Made by a program: the position numbers and the translations under genes. From assembly GCA_002309015.1 (NCBI GenBank), contig DBWM01000002.1:39793-103792 (forward strand): DNA of 64,000 nucleotides. The letters are read 5' to 3'. Origin of the DNA: Myxococcales bacterium UBA1238. GTDB lineage: Bacteria; Myxococcota_A; Bradymonadia; UBA7976; UBA1532. Below, in pieces: positions 52,435 through 60,649 of the stretch. Within the stretch, counting starts at the first letter, position 1. The number at the start of each line of letters is the position of its first letter. The notes under the pieces were generated by a model. The model was not told where the DNA came from. It did no database searches and saw only the letters and a list, made by a program, of their open reading frames with translations.

Positions 52435-54249
52435 ATGCAAATCGGTATGAACAGAACAAAGTTTTTCTCATTCACCGCTGCGTTGACGGCCTTTGCATTG
52501 AATGCCTGCAGCGTGAGCGACGCGCTGACGGATGAGGCTGCAATCGGTGAACGCGTGGCGCCCATCATGAATGGCGTGGAGGAGAGCGGTTTTCCAGCCG
52601 TGGGTGAGCTCATTCAATATGACTGGGAGGCAAATGAGAACAACGGACCGATCTGTTCATCGGTTTTGGTTCGGCCAAACGTGGTGCTGACGGCCGCACA
52701 TTGCCTGGTCTATGGATTCGACCCTGAGAAGATGGCCTTTTTGGTGGGCGAAGAGGCGGTTTCGGGCGTCGCGCCTGATGCTGATCCACCCTATGCGGTA
52801 CCCGAAGGGGCGTCGCTCTATGCCGTCGAACGTTACGTCAGCTATCCAACGTACAGCAACGATGCGTTAGGTGGATCCGACATCGCTGTCGTATTCCTCA
52901 AAGAGAGCGTGCCGGATGTGACGCCGATCCCATTATTTGCAGGCGACCTGCACGCATACATCGGTCAGACCACCAAATCCGTCGGCTACGGATACGTGAG
53001 CTTAGCCGAGATAGATGTCAATACGCGCAAGCGATCGACGGATCTGAAGATCATCGATGCATTTGATGGGGAATACTATGTGCAGGGCGAGAACACGGGG
53101 ATCTGTAAGGGCGACTCGGGCGGTGCAAACCTCATCGATGTGAATGGTGAATGGCAGCTGGCAGGCATTCACGAGAGCCTCCTTACGGGAAGAATCACAT
53201 CGGAGGCGGATTTGATGCAAGGTTGCCTCAGGCCTTCGGGCATCACCAGCGTCGAAGCGCTCCGCTCGTGGATCTATCAGCAAATCGGCGAAGCGGGTGA
53301 CTGCCGTCAGGACGCTGATCTCTGCCATTGCGCAGAGGCGTGCCAGGCAGACGGGCTTTGTGAGATCCATCGCTGCAGCGGATCGAAGACCTGCTATGAC
53401 TACCTGAGCATTCCGGGGAATGACGCAGCGGCCGCTATTGAGATCTGGACCACCATGATGAACATGTCTCCTGAATCTGCCGGGCTTTATAACCGCTATG
53501 TCGCATGCGCAAAAGAATTCGATGAGGGGGATGATCGCTGGTTTGAGACGTGCAAAGCGGATTATTTTGCCTGCGTGAAAGACGGCTTCGACGTGGGTAC
53601 AGGCGATCTGAGCTGCCGTGAGGTCATCGGCTGCATCGACAACTGCGATCCGCGCAATGCTTCATGCGGTAACCGATGCCTGGATGACGCCCGGGGGACC
53701 GAAGAAGCGCTCGCCTACAACCTGTATGTCTGCGCCAACTACTACGATTGCGCGCTCGATTTGGAGGGAGACTGCATTGCGACCCATTGTCAGGCCGAGC
53801 TCGACGCCTGTGGCGGCCCGGACGAGGATGAAGATGCGTCTCTTTCAGGCGGTGATTCAGGCCTCGAAGATGCAGAGATCGATGCGGAGACGGATGCAAC
53901 CGATCCTGGAGATGCAGAGACTGACGTCGCCGACGCAGATTTTGAGACCGATGGTCACAGTGAAGATGCATCCGACATGGATGTCAGCAGCGATGCGAGC
54001 CTTGCGGATGGCACAACCGATGCTTCAAATGATGCCCATACGACTGCCAATGACAGCAGCGTAAGCGCAGATACAAATCACGAAGAGACAGAATCGCCTT
54101 CTGACCATGATGCCGGAACCGGCGCAGAAGACGATGAAGACAAAGACGACGGTTGCAGCGCACTCCCCGGAGCGCATGGCTGCAGCGGGATCGCGTTCCT
54201 GGGACTGCCCTTCTTCTGCAGAGGGCGCAGGCGAAGGACGCGCTTTTAA
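52435..54249 (+). CDS. S1 serine protease lipoprotein, cassette 1 type A
   Basis: ATG 52435 has AAGGTG eight bases upstream; ATG 52447 is the alternative. The 604-residue protein has lipobox LNAC (FTAALTAFALNAC), a propeptide, and a mature-type start IMNGVEESGFPAVGEL. The triad looks intact: TAAHC (about 86), SDIAVV (about 148) and GDSGG (about 226). A Cys-rich region follows (DLCHCAEACQADGLC), then a CxxC-rich domain, an Asp/Ala-rich linker and a C-terminal GCSALPGAHGCSGIAFLGL plus an Arg-rich end, MYXO-CTERM-like. It is probably an exported endopeptidase held at the cell surface. It is 19 bp from the type B gene, likely an operon. Confidence 0.92.
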   Translation: MQIGMNRTKFFSFTAALTAFALNACSVSDALTDEAAIGERVAPIMNGVEESGFPAVGELIQYDWEANENNGPICSSVLVRPNVVLTAAHCLVYGFDPEKMAFLVGEEAVSGVAPDADPPYAVPEGASLYAVERYVSYPTYSNDALGGSDIAVVFLKESVPDVTPIPLFAGDLHAYIGQTTKSVGYGYVSLAEIDVNTRKRSTDLKIIDAFDGEYYVQGENTGICKGDSGGANLIDVNGEWQLAGIHESLLTGRITSEADLMQGCLRPSGITSVEALRSWIYQQIGEAGDCRQDADLCHCAEACQADGLCEIHRCSGSKTCYDYLSIPGNDAAAAIEIWTTMMNMSPESAGLYNRYVACAKEFDEGDDRWFETCKADYFACVKDGFDVGTGDLSCREVIGCIDNCDPRNASCGNRCLDDARGTEEALAYNLYVCANYYDCALDLEGDCIATHCQAELDACGGPDEDEDASLSGGDSGLEDAEIDAETDATDPGDAETDVADADFETDGHSEDASDMDVSSDASLADGTTDASNDAHTTANDSSVSADTNHEETESPSDHDAGTGAEDDEDKDDGCSALPGAHGCSGIAFLGLPFFCRGRRRRTRF

Positions 54250-54268
54250 AAGATCAGGAGAGAGAATC

Positions 54269-56146
54269 ATGAACCGACGCTTATTTTTAACCCTTGTAGC
54301 TGCATTGTGCATTGCGGCCTGCAGCGAAGAACCGACCGATGATGTTTCGACCGCATCGGCGGAGCAAAAAATTGTCAACGGTGTCGAAGAGTCGGGCTTC
54401 CCGGCTGTGGGTACGCTCGTCTATTACATTGCGCCAACAGAGGATGCTGGCATCGAGGAAGAGGAGGATGGGGGAGTAGCGACTGGCTACAGGGGTAATT
54501 TTTGCTCGGGCACATTGATCCGGCCGAACTGGGTGCTCACTGCGGCTCACTGCTATTTGGGTGAAGGATTTGACGTCGCAAATTATGCATTCATGATGGG
54601 CGAGCATGCCGAACAGACAGAAGACGCCTCGATCCCTGAAGGGTCAAAGATTTATCCGGCCGAGCAATTCATCCAGCATCCGAAATATGATTCTTACGCC
54701 GGCCTGTACGACATCGCTTTGATGAAGCTCAAAACACCCGTCACCGATGTGACTCCGATGCCTTTGTTTGAAGGTGATCTGCATGACTATCTGGGATCTG
54801 ACGTCAAAGCGATCGGCTATGGGCGGACGGCATTCGGATCCGAAGAGAACAACTCGCGAAAAAGATCGACCGACCTGGAGATCATCCATGTCTTCGATGC
54901 CAATTACATCGTGGACGGTGTCGATACGGGCGTCTGCCACGGCGATTCGGGCGGCCCGAACGTGATCAAGGTCGGCGACGAGTGGCAGGTCTGCGGCGTC
55001 AACAAGAATCTTATCCTCGATGACTATGGTGATGCGCGTGACAATCTCTGCTTATACCCCGATGGGATGACGCGCGTCGATGCGTTCCGCGACTGGCTCC
55101 TCACCAACATGGGAGAAGAGGCAGACTGCAGGCAGGATCCCTCCCTTTGCCATTGCCCTGAAGCCTGCGGCGAAGACGGAACATGCGAACCCTACCGCTG
55201 TGGCGAGCATTCCACATGCTTTGATGCATTCTTTGGAGGCAGATCCACGCTTGAGGCTGCGGTGGCGCTCGAATCCGCGATCTTCATGCAGTCTCCCGAA
55301 GACATCAAACTTTATAGCGCAACCATGGAATGCGCCTATACCTATTCAGAGCACACCTCTAACTGGATGCTCTATTGCCTCGAAGACTATCTCCCCTGCT
55401 CATCGGAAATAATCGAATTGGGGGAGGGCGAAGCGACCTGCTCAGAGATGATGGAATGTTTCAGGGCATGCGACGACATCAATATGGCCTGCATCAACCG
55501 TTGCAACGCATCGGCCAAGGGTGATGCCGGCCGGCGTGCCCTGAATGTGGTCTCATGCATCTCTAGCGTCGGTTGCTTGAGCCTTGATTTAGACGATCGC
55601 TGTGTCGTGCGGAATTGCGGCGATTTCGTTGAGGCCTGTCAGGCGGATGAAGGCGACGACGACGACGATGATGATGCGGGTCTCGACGCTGATCTCCCCG
55701 ATGGCGGAATGAGCGATGCAGAGATCGATGCGGAGATCGATGCATCGGAGATGGATGCAACCAGCGATGCAGGCGATGAAGACGGCAGCAGCGAAACGGA
55801 TGCAAACGCCGATGCAGGCGATGATGATGCCTCCGAGATAGATGCAAACGCCGATGCAGGCGAAGAAGATGCATCGGAGACGGATGCGACCGCAGATGCG
55901 AGCGATGATGCGGGCGGGAGCGACGCCTCAGGCGATGCTTCCGGGGGCCAGACCGACGCAGCTGCAAGCACCGACTCCGGCAGCGACGATGCTGCAAAGC
56001 CTCTCGATAAGGATGCAGACACCGCCGATGACGATGATTCCAGCAGCGACGACGGCTGCAGCGCAATCCCCGGGGCTCATTCCAGCAGCTGGCTTGCGTT
56101 CTTGGGGTTGCCGTTGCTTTTCGGAAGGCGTCGACGGAAGGCCTGA
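54269..56146 (+). CDS. S1 serine protease lipoprotein, cassette 1 type B
   Basis: ATG 54269 has GGAG eight bases upstream and gives MNRRLFLTLVAALCIAAC (lipobox IAAC) then SEEPTDD; the longer frame to 54107 overlaps the previous gene and is rejected. An activation site EQK/IVNG suggests trypsin-like zymogen cleavage. The triad is TAAHC (about 92), YDIAL (about 147) and GDSGG (about 225). A Cys-rich module (LCHCPEACGEDGTC) and a second Cys domain with AKGDAGRRALN follow. The Asp-rich linker contains a 42-bp in-frame repeat (about 55754-55900). The tail GCSAIPGAHSSSWLAFLGL ends RRRRKA. 625 residues. Confidence 0.92.
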   Translation: MNRRLFLTLVAALCIAACSEEPTDDVSTASAEQKIVNGVEESGFPAVGTLVYYIAPTEDAGIEEEEDGGVATGYRGNFCSGTLIRPNWVLTAAHCYLGEGFDVANYAFMMGEHAEQTEDASIPEGSKIYPAEQFIQHPKYDSYAGLYDIALMKLKTPVTDVTPMPLFEGDLHDYLGSDVKAIGYGRTAFGSEENNSRKRSTDLEIIHVFDANYIVDGVDTGVCHGDSGGPNVIKVGDEWQVCGVNKNLILDDYGDARDNLCLYPDGMTRVDAFRDWLLTNMGEEADCRQDPSLCHCPEACGEDGTCEPYRCGEHSTCFDAFFGGRSTLEAAVALESAIFMQSPEDIKLYSATMECAYTYSEHTSNWMLYCLEDYLPCSSEIIELGEGEATCSEMMECFRACDDINMACINRCNASAKGDAGRRALNVVSCISSVGCLSLDLDDRCVVRNCGDFVEACQADEGDDDDDDDAGLDADLPDGGMSDAEIDAEIDASEMDATSDAGDEDGSSETDANADAGDDDASEIDANADAGEEDASETDATADASDDAGGSDASGDASGGQTDAAASTDSGSDDAAKPLDKDADTADDDDSSSDDGCSAIPGAHSSSWLAFLGLPLLFGRRRRKA

Positions 56147-56256
56147 AGGAGAGAGCTCAGCCGGGATCAGGCGCTTGATGCGTAAGGCTCAAAGGTCGCG
56201 CAATGTAATCAAAGCGCCTTTCCTGCTCGCTCAAGCCTTCTCATCATCGCTTAAAC

Positions 56257-56565
56257 GCATCGCCGATGCTGAAATGGAACCTCATGGACTCCATTTTTGC
56301 ATCGGCGGTGCATTTTATGGGCCATCGTTTCAATCTGAATGGCATCTTGTATGAGATTTGCGACGATGTAGCCTTCCGTAATCGCATCGACGACGCGCTT
56401 AAGACCCGATCGAGCGATCGTCAAAGCGTCGCTGATGCGTTTACAGCCTCTTTGGGGTTCTGTTTTTGCATTGCTGGTGCATTTGTAACGGTCCGGAGTT
56501 CAAATTTGAAGCGTCGCGCTTGCTTTGATGAACGTCGGACTCAGCATCCAAAGCGCGGCCTATGC
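56257..56565. repeat. phased palindrome array 3, eight units
   Basis: Cores start at 56257, 56299, 56342, 56384, 56426, 56468, 56511 and 56553, offsets identical to arrays 1 and 2. The first is a perfect palindrome, GCATCGCCGATGC; the seventh, GCGTCGCGCTTGC, is identical to those in arrays 2 and 4. A weak extra unit (GCGCCTTTCCTGC) precedes it at 56215. The array ends 95 bp before the next start codon. Confidence 0.9.
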
Positions 56566-56659
56566 CGCTGGCATCGCTTTTAAACCCGATCGCGCCATTC
56601 ACCTGCGCGGATCGATCTCAATGAAGGATTCATCATCCATAATCGGGAAGCGTTTGATC

Positions 56660-58414
56660 ATGAAGAAATCACAGTTGGCATCATTCTCTGCCGCGCTCAC
56701 GGCTTTTGCGCTCAATGCCTGCAGCGTGAGCGACGAATCTGCGAAAGGACCGGGCGTCGATCAGCGCGCAGCGTCCATCATCAATGGCGAGTTTGAGAGC
56801 GGTTTTCCAGCCATCGGTGCGCTGGTGGATTACGAGAGGGACAGTGGCAGGCTTCTGTCGGAGTTCTGCTCAGCGACGCTGATTCGATCGAACTGGTTGC
56901 TGACGGCCGCACATTGTCTCGCACATCTGCCGGATCCTCAGGAGTTCGTCTTTTTGACGGGTGAAATCGCCATTGAGGGCGAGCCCGATGCGCAATCGAC
57001 CTACAGCGTGCCCGATGGATCCTCGACTCATACGGTGAAACGATACATCAACCATCCTGCATACCGGCGCTCACTCGTGGGTGTGCCCGACATCGCTCTG
57101 GTCGAGCTCGACGAACCCATTTCAGACATCGCTCCGATACCGATCTTTACAGGCGACCTGCAGGATTACATCGGTACGACGACCAAATCGGTCGGCTACG
57201 GCGTCACCTATGCATCATCAGTGGAATATGAATCGCGCAAGCGATCGGCGGATCTCAGGCTCGAGGGTGTGTTTGACTCGACCTACTATACCACAGGGGT
57301 GAACACGGGCGTCTGTTACGGCGACTCGGGTGGTCCAAACCTGGTCAGCGTGGAGGGTGAATGGCAGGTGGCAGGCATTCACGCATCGATGTACTCATGG
57401 GGTGATTATGAGAACATAGACGGATCCGATACCTGCCTGGCGCCTACGGGCCACACGCACGTGGAATCGCTTCGCTCATGGATCTATCAGCAATTGGGCG
57501 AAGGGGGTGATTGCCGTCAGGACGCCGATCTCTGCCACTGCGATGCGGCTTGCCAATCCGACGGCCTTTGTGAGCCCAATCGCTGCAGCGGTTCACATAC
57601 CTGCAGCGACCTGTTTGAGATGGATCCGACGAATGCACGGGAGGTTCTGGACTATTATATCATCACGGAGAACATGACACCTGAATCGGCCGCCCTCTAT
57701 AACCTCTATACCGCATGCTATCTGGAGCATGAGAGGGAGGGAGATCGCTGGATCTACTCGTGTCTGACGCCCTATCTGGATTGCGTGGCGGACGGCTACA
57801 AAGCGACAGCCGGAACCCTGAGCTGCAGTGAAGCCATGGACTGCATCAACAACTGCAACCCGAGGGATCGATACTGCCCCACCGAATGCCTGGATCAGAC
57901 CAAGAGCGATGAGGAAGTCTGGGTCTACCGCGCTTACTACTGCGCTTACTACAGGAGTTGCGCGCTCGACATGGAGGATGACAGCTTCCAGAACGAATGC
58001 CCGACCGAATGGGAAGCCTGCAAAGGATTCTCTGAGACCGATGGCGGTATCAACCCCGATCCCGATGGAAGCATCGACGCCGATGTGACCGATGGCGGAA
58101 TGGAAGATGCAGAGCCCGATGCGGAAGAAGATGCGTCGGGTGAGGATGCGACCAGCGATGCGGGCGATGATGCGGGCAGCGCTGACGCCTCTGACGATGC
58201 CTCATCAACCACTGAAGACAGTGGCGCGAGCACAGACTCCGGCAGCAGCGATGCGGCCAAACCTTCGGCAAATGACGCGAATATTGAAGAAGACGATGAC
58301 GACGACAGCGACGACGGCTGCAGCGCGATCCCAGGATCCCGCTCGGGCAGCTGGCTCGCATTTTTAGGACTGCCCCTGCTGTTTGGAAGACGTCGGCGAA
58401 GCGTGCAGGGATAA
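56660..58414 (+). CDS. S1 serine protease lipoprotein, cassette 2 type A
   Basis: ATG 56660 (MKKSQLASFSAALTAFALNAC) has a GGGAAG element about nine bases upstream. The 584-residue product has propeptide ending AASIINGEFESGFPAIG, with the triad TAAHC (about 85), PDIAL (about 143) and GDSGGPN (about 221). The Cys-rich region is LCHCDAACQSDGLCEPNRC. The linker is Asp/Glu/Ser-rich and the tail reads GCSAIPGSRSGSWLAFLGL with RRRR. It is close to the type A genes of cassettes 1 and 3. Type B follows after 19 bp. Confidence 0.92.
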   Translation: MKKSQLASFSAALTAFALNACSVSDESAKGPGVDQRAASIINGEFESGFPAIGALVDYERDSGRLLSEFCSATLIRSNWLLTAAHCLAHLPDPQEFVFLTGEIAIEGEPDAQSTYSVPDGSSTHTVKRYINHPAYRRSLVGVPDIALVELDEPISDIAPIPIFTGDLQDYIGTTTKSVGYGVTYASSVEYESRKRSADLRLEGVFDSTYYTTGVNTGVCYGDSGGPNLVSVEGEWQVAGIHASMYSWGDYENIDGSDTCLAPTGHTHVESLRSWIYQQLGEGGDCRQDADLCHCDAACQSDGLCEPNRCSGSHTCSDLFEMDPTNAREVLDYYIITENMTPESAALYNLYTACYLEHEREGDRWIYSCLTPYLDCVADGYKATAGTLSCSEAMDCINNCNPRDRYCPTECLDQTKSDEEVWVYRAYYCAYYRSCALDMEDDSFQNECPTEWEACKGFSETDGGINPDPDGSIDADVTDGGMEDAEPDAEEDASGEDATSDAGDDAGSADASDDASSTTEDSGASTDSGSSDAAKPSANDANIEEDDDDDSDDGCSAIPGSRSGSWLAFLGLPLLFGRRRRSVQG

Positions 58415-58433
58415 GGAAGGGGAAGAACCCATC

Positions 58434-60221
58434 ATGAAGAGACGCTTATTATTGACCCTGGCCACCGCCTGCTGCATTGCGGCCTGCGGTGAGGAGATGA
58501 CCGATGATGTTTCGATCGCATCGGCGGAGCAAAAGATCGTCAACGGACAGGATGAGTCGGGCTTCCCGGCTGTGGGCGCGATCGTCACCTTCGATCCCAT
58601 CACCGGCGAGTATTACGAGCGCTTTTGCTCGGGCACGCTGATCCGCAAGAACTGGGTGCTGACTGCAGGCCATTGCGGTTCATATGACATTCCCGTACGC
58701 AATGTCGGGTTCCTGATGGGGGAGCATGCTGAATACAGCGATGATGGATCGCTCCCTGAGGGCTCGGTGATCTATCCGGTGAAGCGGATCATCGTCCATC
58801 CACAGTTCCAGATGACCTCGAAGCAATACGATATCGCCTTGTTCGAGCTCAAATCGGACGTGACCGACGTGGATCCGATGCCCTGGTTCAGAGGTGATCT
58901 CACGCCCTATGTGGGATCTCAGCTCAAAGCCGTCGGATACGGGTATACCGCGGCCAACTCAGAGCTGAACGATGCGCGAAGGCGATCGACGGACATGCAG
59001 GTGCTCAAGGTCTTCGAGGCCCATCTGTTCACCCAGGGTGACGGATCGAGCACATGCAACGGCGATTCGGGCGGCCCGCTCGCCCTCGAGGTCGATGGCG
59101 AATGGCAGATCGGCGCCATCACATCGAGTTTCATCACCGATGACAGCCGTACGCTCTACAGCGATGTCTGCCTTTACCCTCACAACGAAGTGCGCGTCGA
59201 AGCCTACAGCAGCTGGATCCTTCAAACCATGGGAGAAGAGGCAGACTGCACGCAGGATCCCACCCTTTGCCATTGCCCCGAAGCCTGCCGCGACGACGGA
59301 CAATGCGAGCCTTACCGATGTGGCGAGCATTCCACATGCGCCGATACGTTAAACGCAAGCGCAGAAACGCTCGAGCTGGCCATGCAGCGCCTGCAGATCT
59401 ATGCGCAACTCCCACCCGAAGACATCGTCCTCATGAATCAACTGGCGACCTGTTTCTCGGAGCATAGTGGGAGCAGTGCGCTGGCCTATTGTTTCGACGA
59501 TTATGCCGCCTGCGATGCGACCAAGCTTCCTTTGAACGACGGGGACCTGACCTGTCCTGAGATCATGCAGTGCCTGATTGAATGCATCAATATCGGAGAT
59601 GCGATGGGCTGCATGTACAGCTGCAATGAAGAAGCAAAGGGTGATGCCGGCCGGCGAGCGTATACGATCTATCTCTGCTATGCACTCTTCAATTGCTTCG
59701 ATGCGGATGATCCGGATGCCTGTTTACAGCGCAATTGCATCGAGCCCTTTAACCGCTGTTACGGGGAAGAGACCGACGTCGACGGAGGCCTCGATGGCGG
59801 ATCGGATGCGGATGTGACCGATGGCGGAATGGCGGATGCAGAGCCCGATGCGGAAGAAGATGCGTCGGACAGTGACGTCACCGCCGATGCGGACGATATC
59901 GATGCGTCGGAGAATGATGCGACCGCCGATGCGGGCGATATCGACGCGTCGGAGAATGATGCGACCGCCGATACGGGCGATGATGCGGGCAGCGCTGACG
60001 CCTCGGATGATGCGGCTTCGAAGCCCGAAGACAGCGGCGCGAGCACCGATTCCGGCAGAGACGATGCGGCGAAGCCTTCGGAGAAGGACGCAGAGATCGA
60101 TGAAGAAGACGATGACGACGGCGACGACGGCTGCAGCGCGATGCCAGGATCCCGTTCAGGCAGCTGGCTTGCGTTCTTAGGATTGCCGCTGTTGTTCGGA
60201 AGGCGTCGCCAGAGGGCGTGA
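58434..60221 (+). CDS. S1 serine protease lipoprotein, cassette 2 type B
   Basis: ATG 58434 gives MKRRLLLTLATACCIAAC then GEEMTDD (lipobox IAAC). The AAGGAAGGGG purine run is somewhat far upstream. An EQK/IVNG activation site precedes the S1 domain, with TAGHC (about 79), YDIAL (about 132) and GDSGGPL (about 210) intact. The Cys domain is LCHCPEACRDDGQCEPYRC. The linker carries a 42-bp in-frame repeat (starts 59881, 59923 and 59965; 14 residues ADAGDIDASENDAT). The tail is GCSAMPGSRSGSWLAFLGL plus RRRQRA. 595 residues. Confidence 0.92.
   Translation: MKRRLLLTLATACCIAACGEEMTDDVSIASAEQKIVNGQDESGFPAVGAIVTFDPITGEYYERFCSGTLIRKNWVLTAGHCGSYDIPVRNVGFLMGEHAEYSDDGSLPEGSVIYPVKRIIVHPQFQMTSKQYDIALFELKSDVTDVDPMPWFRGDLTPYVGSQLKAVGYGYTAANSELNDARRRSTDMQVLKVFEAHLFTQGDGSSTCNGDSGGPLALEVDGEWQIGAITSSFITDDSRTLYSDVCLYPHNEVRVEAYSSWILQTMGEEADCTQDPTLCHCPEACRDDGQCEPYRCGEHSTCADTLNASAETLELAMQRLQIYAQLPPEDIVLMNQLATCFSEHSGSSALAYCFDDYAACDATKLPLNDGDLTCPEIMQCLIECINIGDAMGCMYSCNEEAKGDAGRRAYTIYLCYALFNCFDADDPDACLQRNCIEPFNRCYGEETDVDGGLDGGSDADVTDGGMADAEPDAEEDASDSDVTADADDIDASENDATADAGDIDASENDATADTGDDAGSADASDDAASKPEDSGASTDSGRDDAAKPSEKDAEIDEEDDDDGDDGCSAMPGSRSGSWLAFLGLPLLFGRRRQRA
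59881..60000 (+). repeat. 42-bp coding repeat in cassette 2 type B linker
   Basis: CCGCCGATGCGG starts at 59881 and 59923, and a variant at 59965, in frame and 42 bp apart. The 14-residue unit is ADAGDIDASENDAT. It contributes to the acidic linker before the sorting tail. Confidence 0.85.
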
Positions 60222-60245
60222 GCCTGGGTTCATGACCCTCAAAAA

Positions 60246-60555
60246 GCGTCGCCGACGCTCAAATGGATCCACTGAGACTCCGTTTTTGCGTCGGCGGTGC
60301 ATTTTATGGGCGATCGATGCAGTCTTGATTGCATCCAGTATGCGTTTTGTAATGACGAAACCTTTCGTTTTCGCGTCGCTCACGCATTTACGACATCATC
60401 GATCATCCATGCGAGCGTCAGCGATGCATTTATGGATGTCATGAGGTTTCATTTTTTGCATCGCTGGTGCATTTGTAACAGGATGGAGTTCACATTTGAA
60501 GCGTCGCGCTTGCCTTGACGGACGTCGGACTTGATGTTTGAAGCGCGACGGATGC
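60246..60555. repeat. phased palindrome array 4, eight units
   Basis: Cores start at 60246, 60288, 60331, 60373, 60415, 60458, 60501 and 60543 (steps 42 or 43). The first, GCGTCGCCGACGC, is a perfect palindrome. Compared with array 3 the corresponding cores differ, yet several changes keep the dyad (GCATCGCCGATGC versus GCGTCGCCGACGC at position 1). The array ends 95 bp before the next start codon, exactly as in array 3. Confidence 0.9.
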
Positions 60556-60649
60556 AGTTTAAACAACATCGAGGATGGATCGCGCCATTCACCTGCGCGC
60601 ATCGATCTCGGTAAAGGATTCGTTAATACAGAAAGGGACGCATTTGATC

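Noticed and set aside
54107..54268. N-terminal extension of the type B protease
   Set aside because: It overlaps the end of the upstream gene in another frame; the signal peptide and RBS support ATG 54269.
49473..60555. CRISPR arrays
   Set aside because: The repeated core is only 13 bp and degenerate, spacers are paralogous between arrays, and there is no cas gene. Regular spacing alone does not make a CRISPR.
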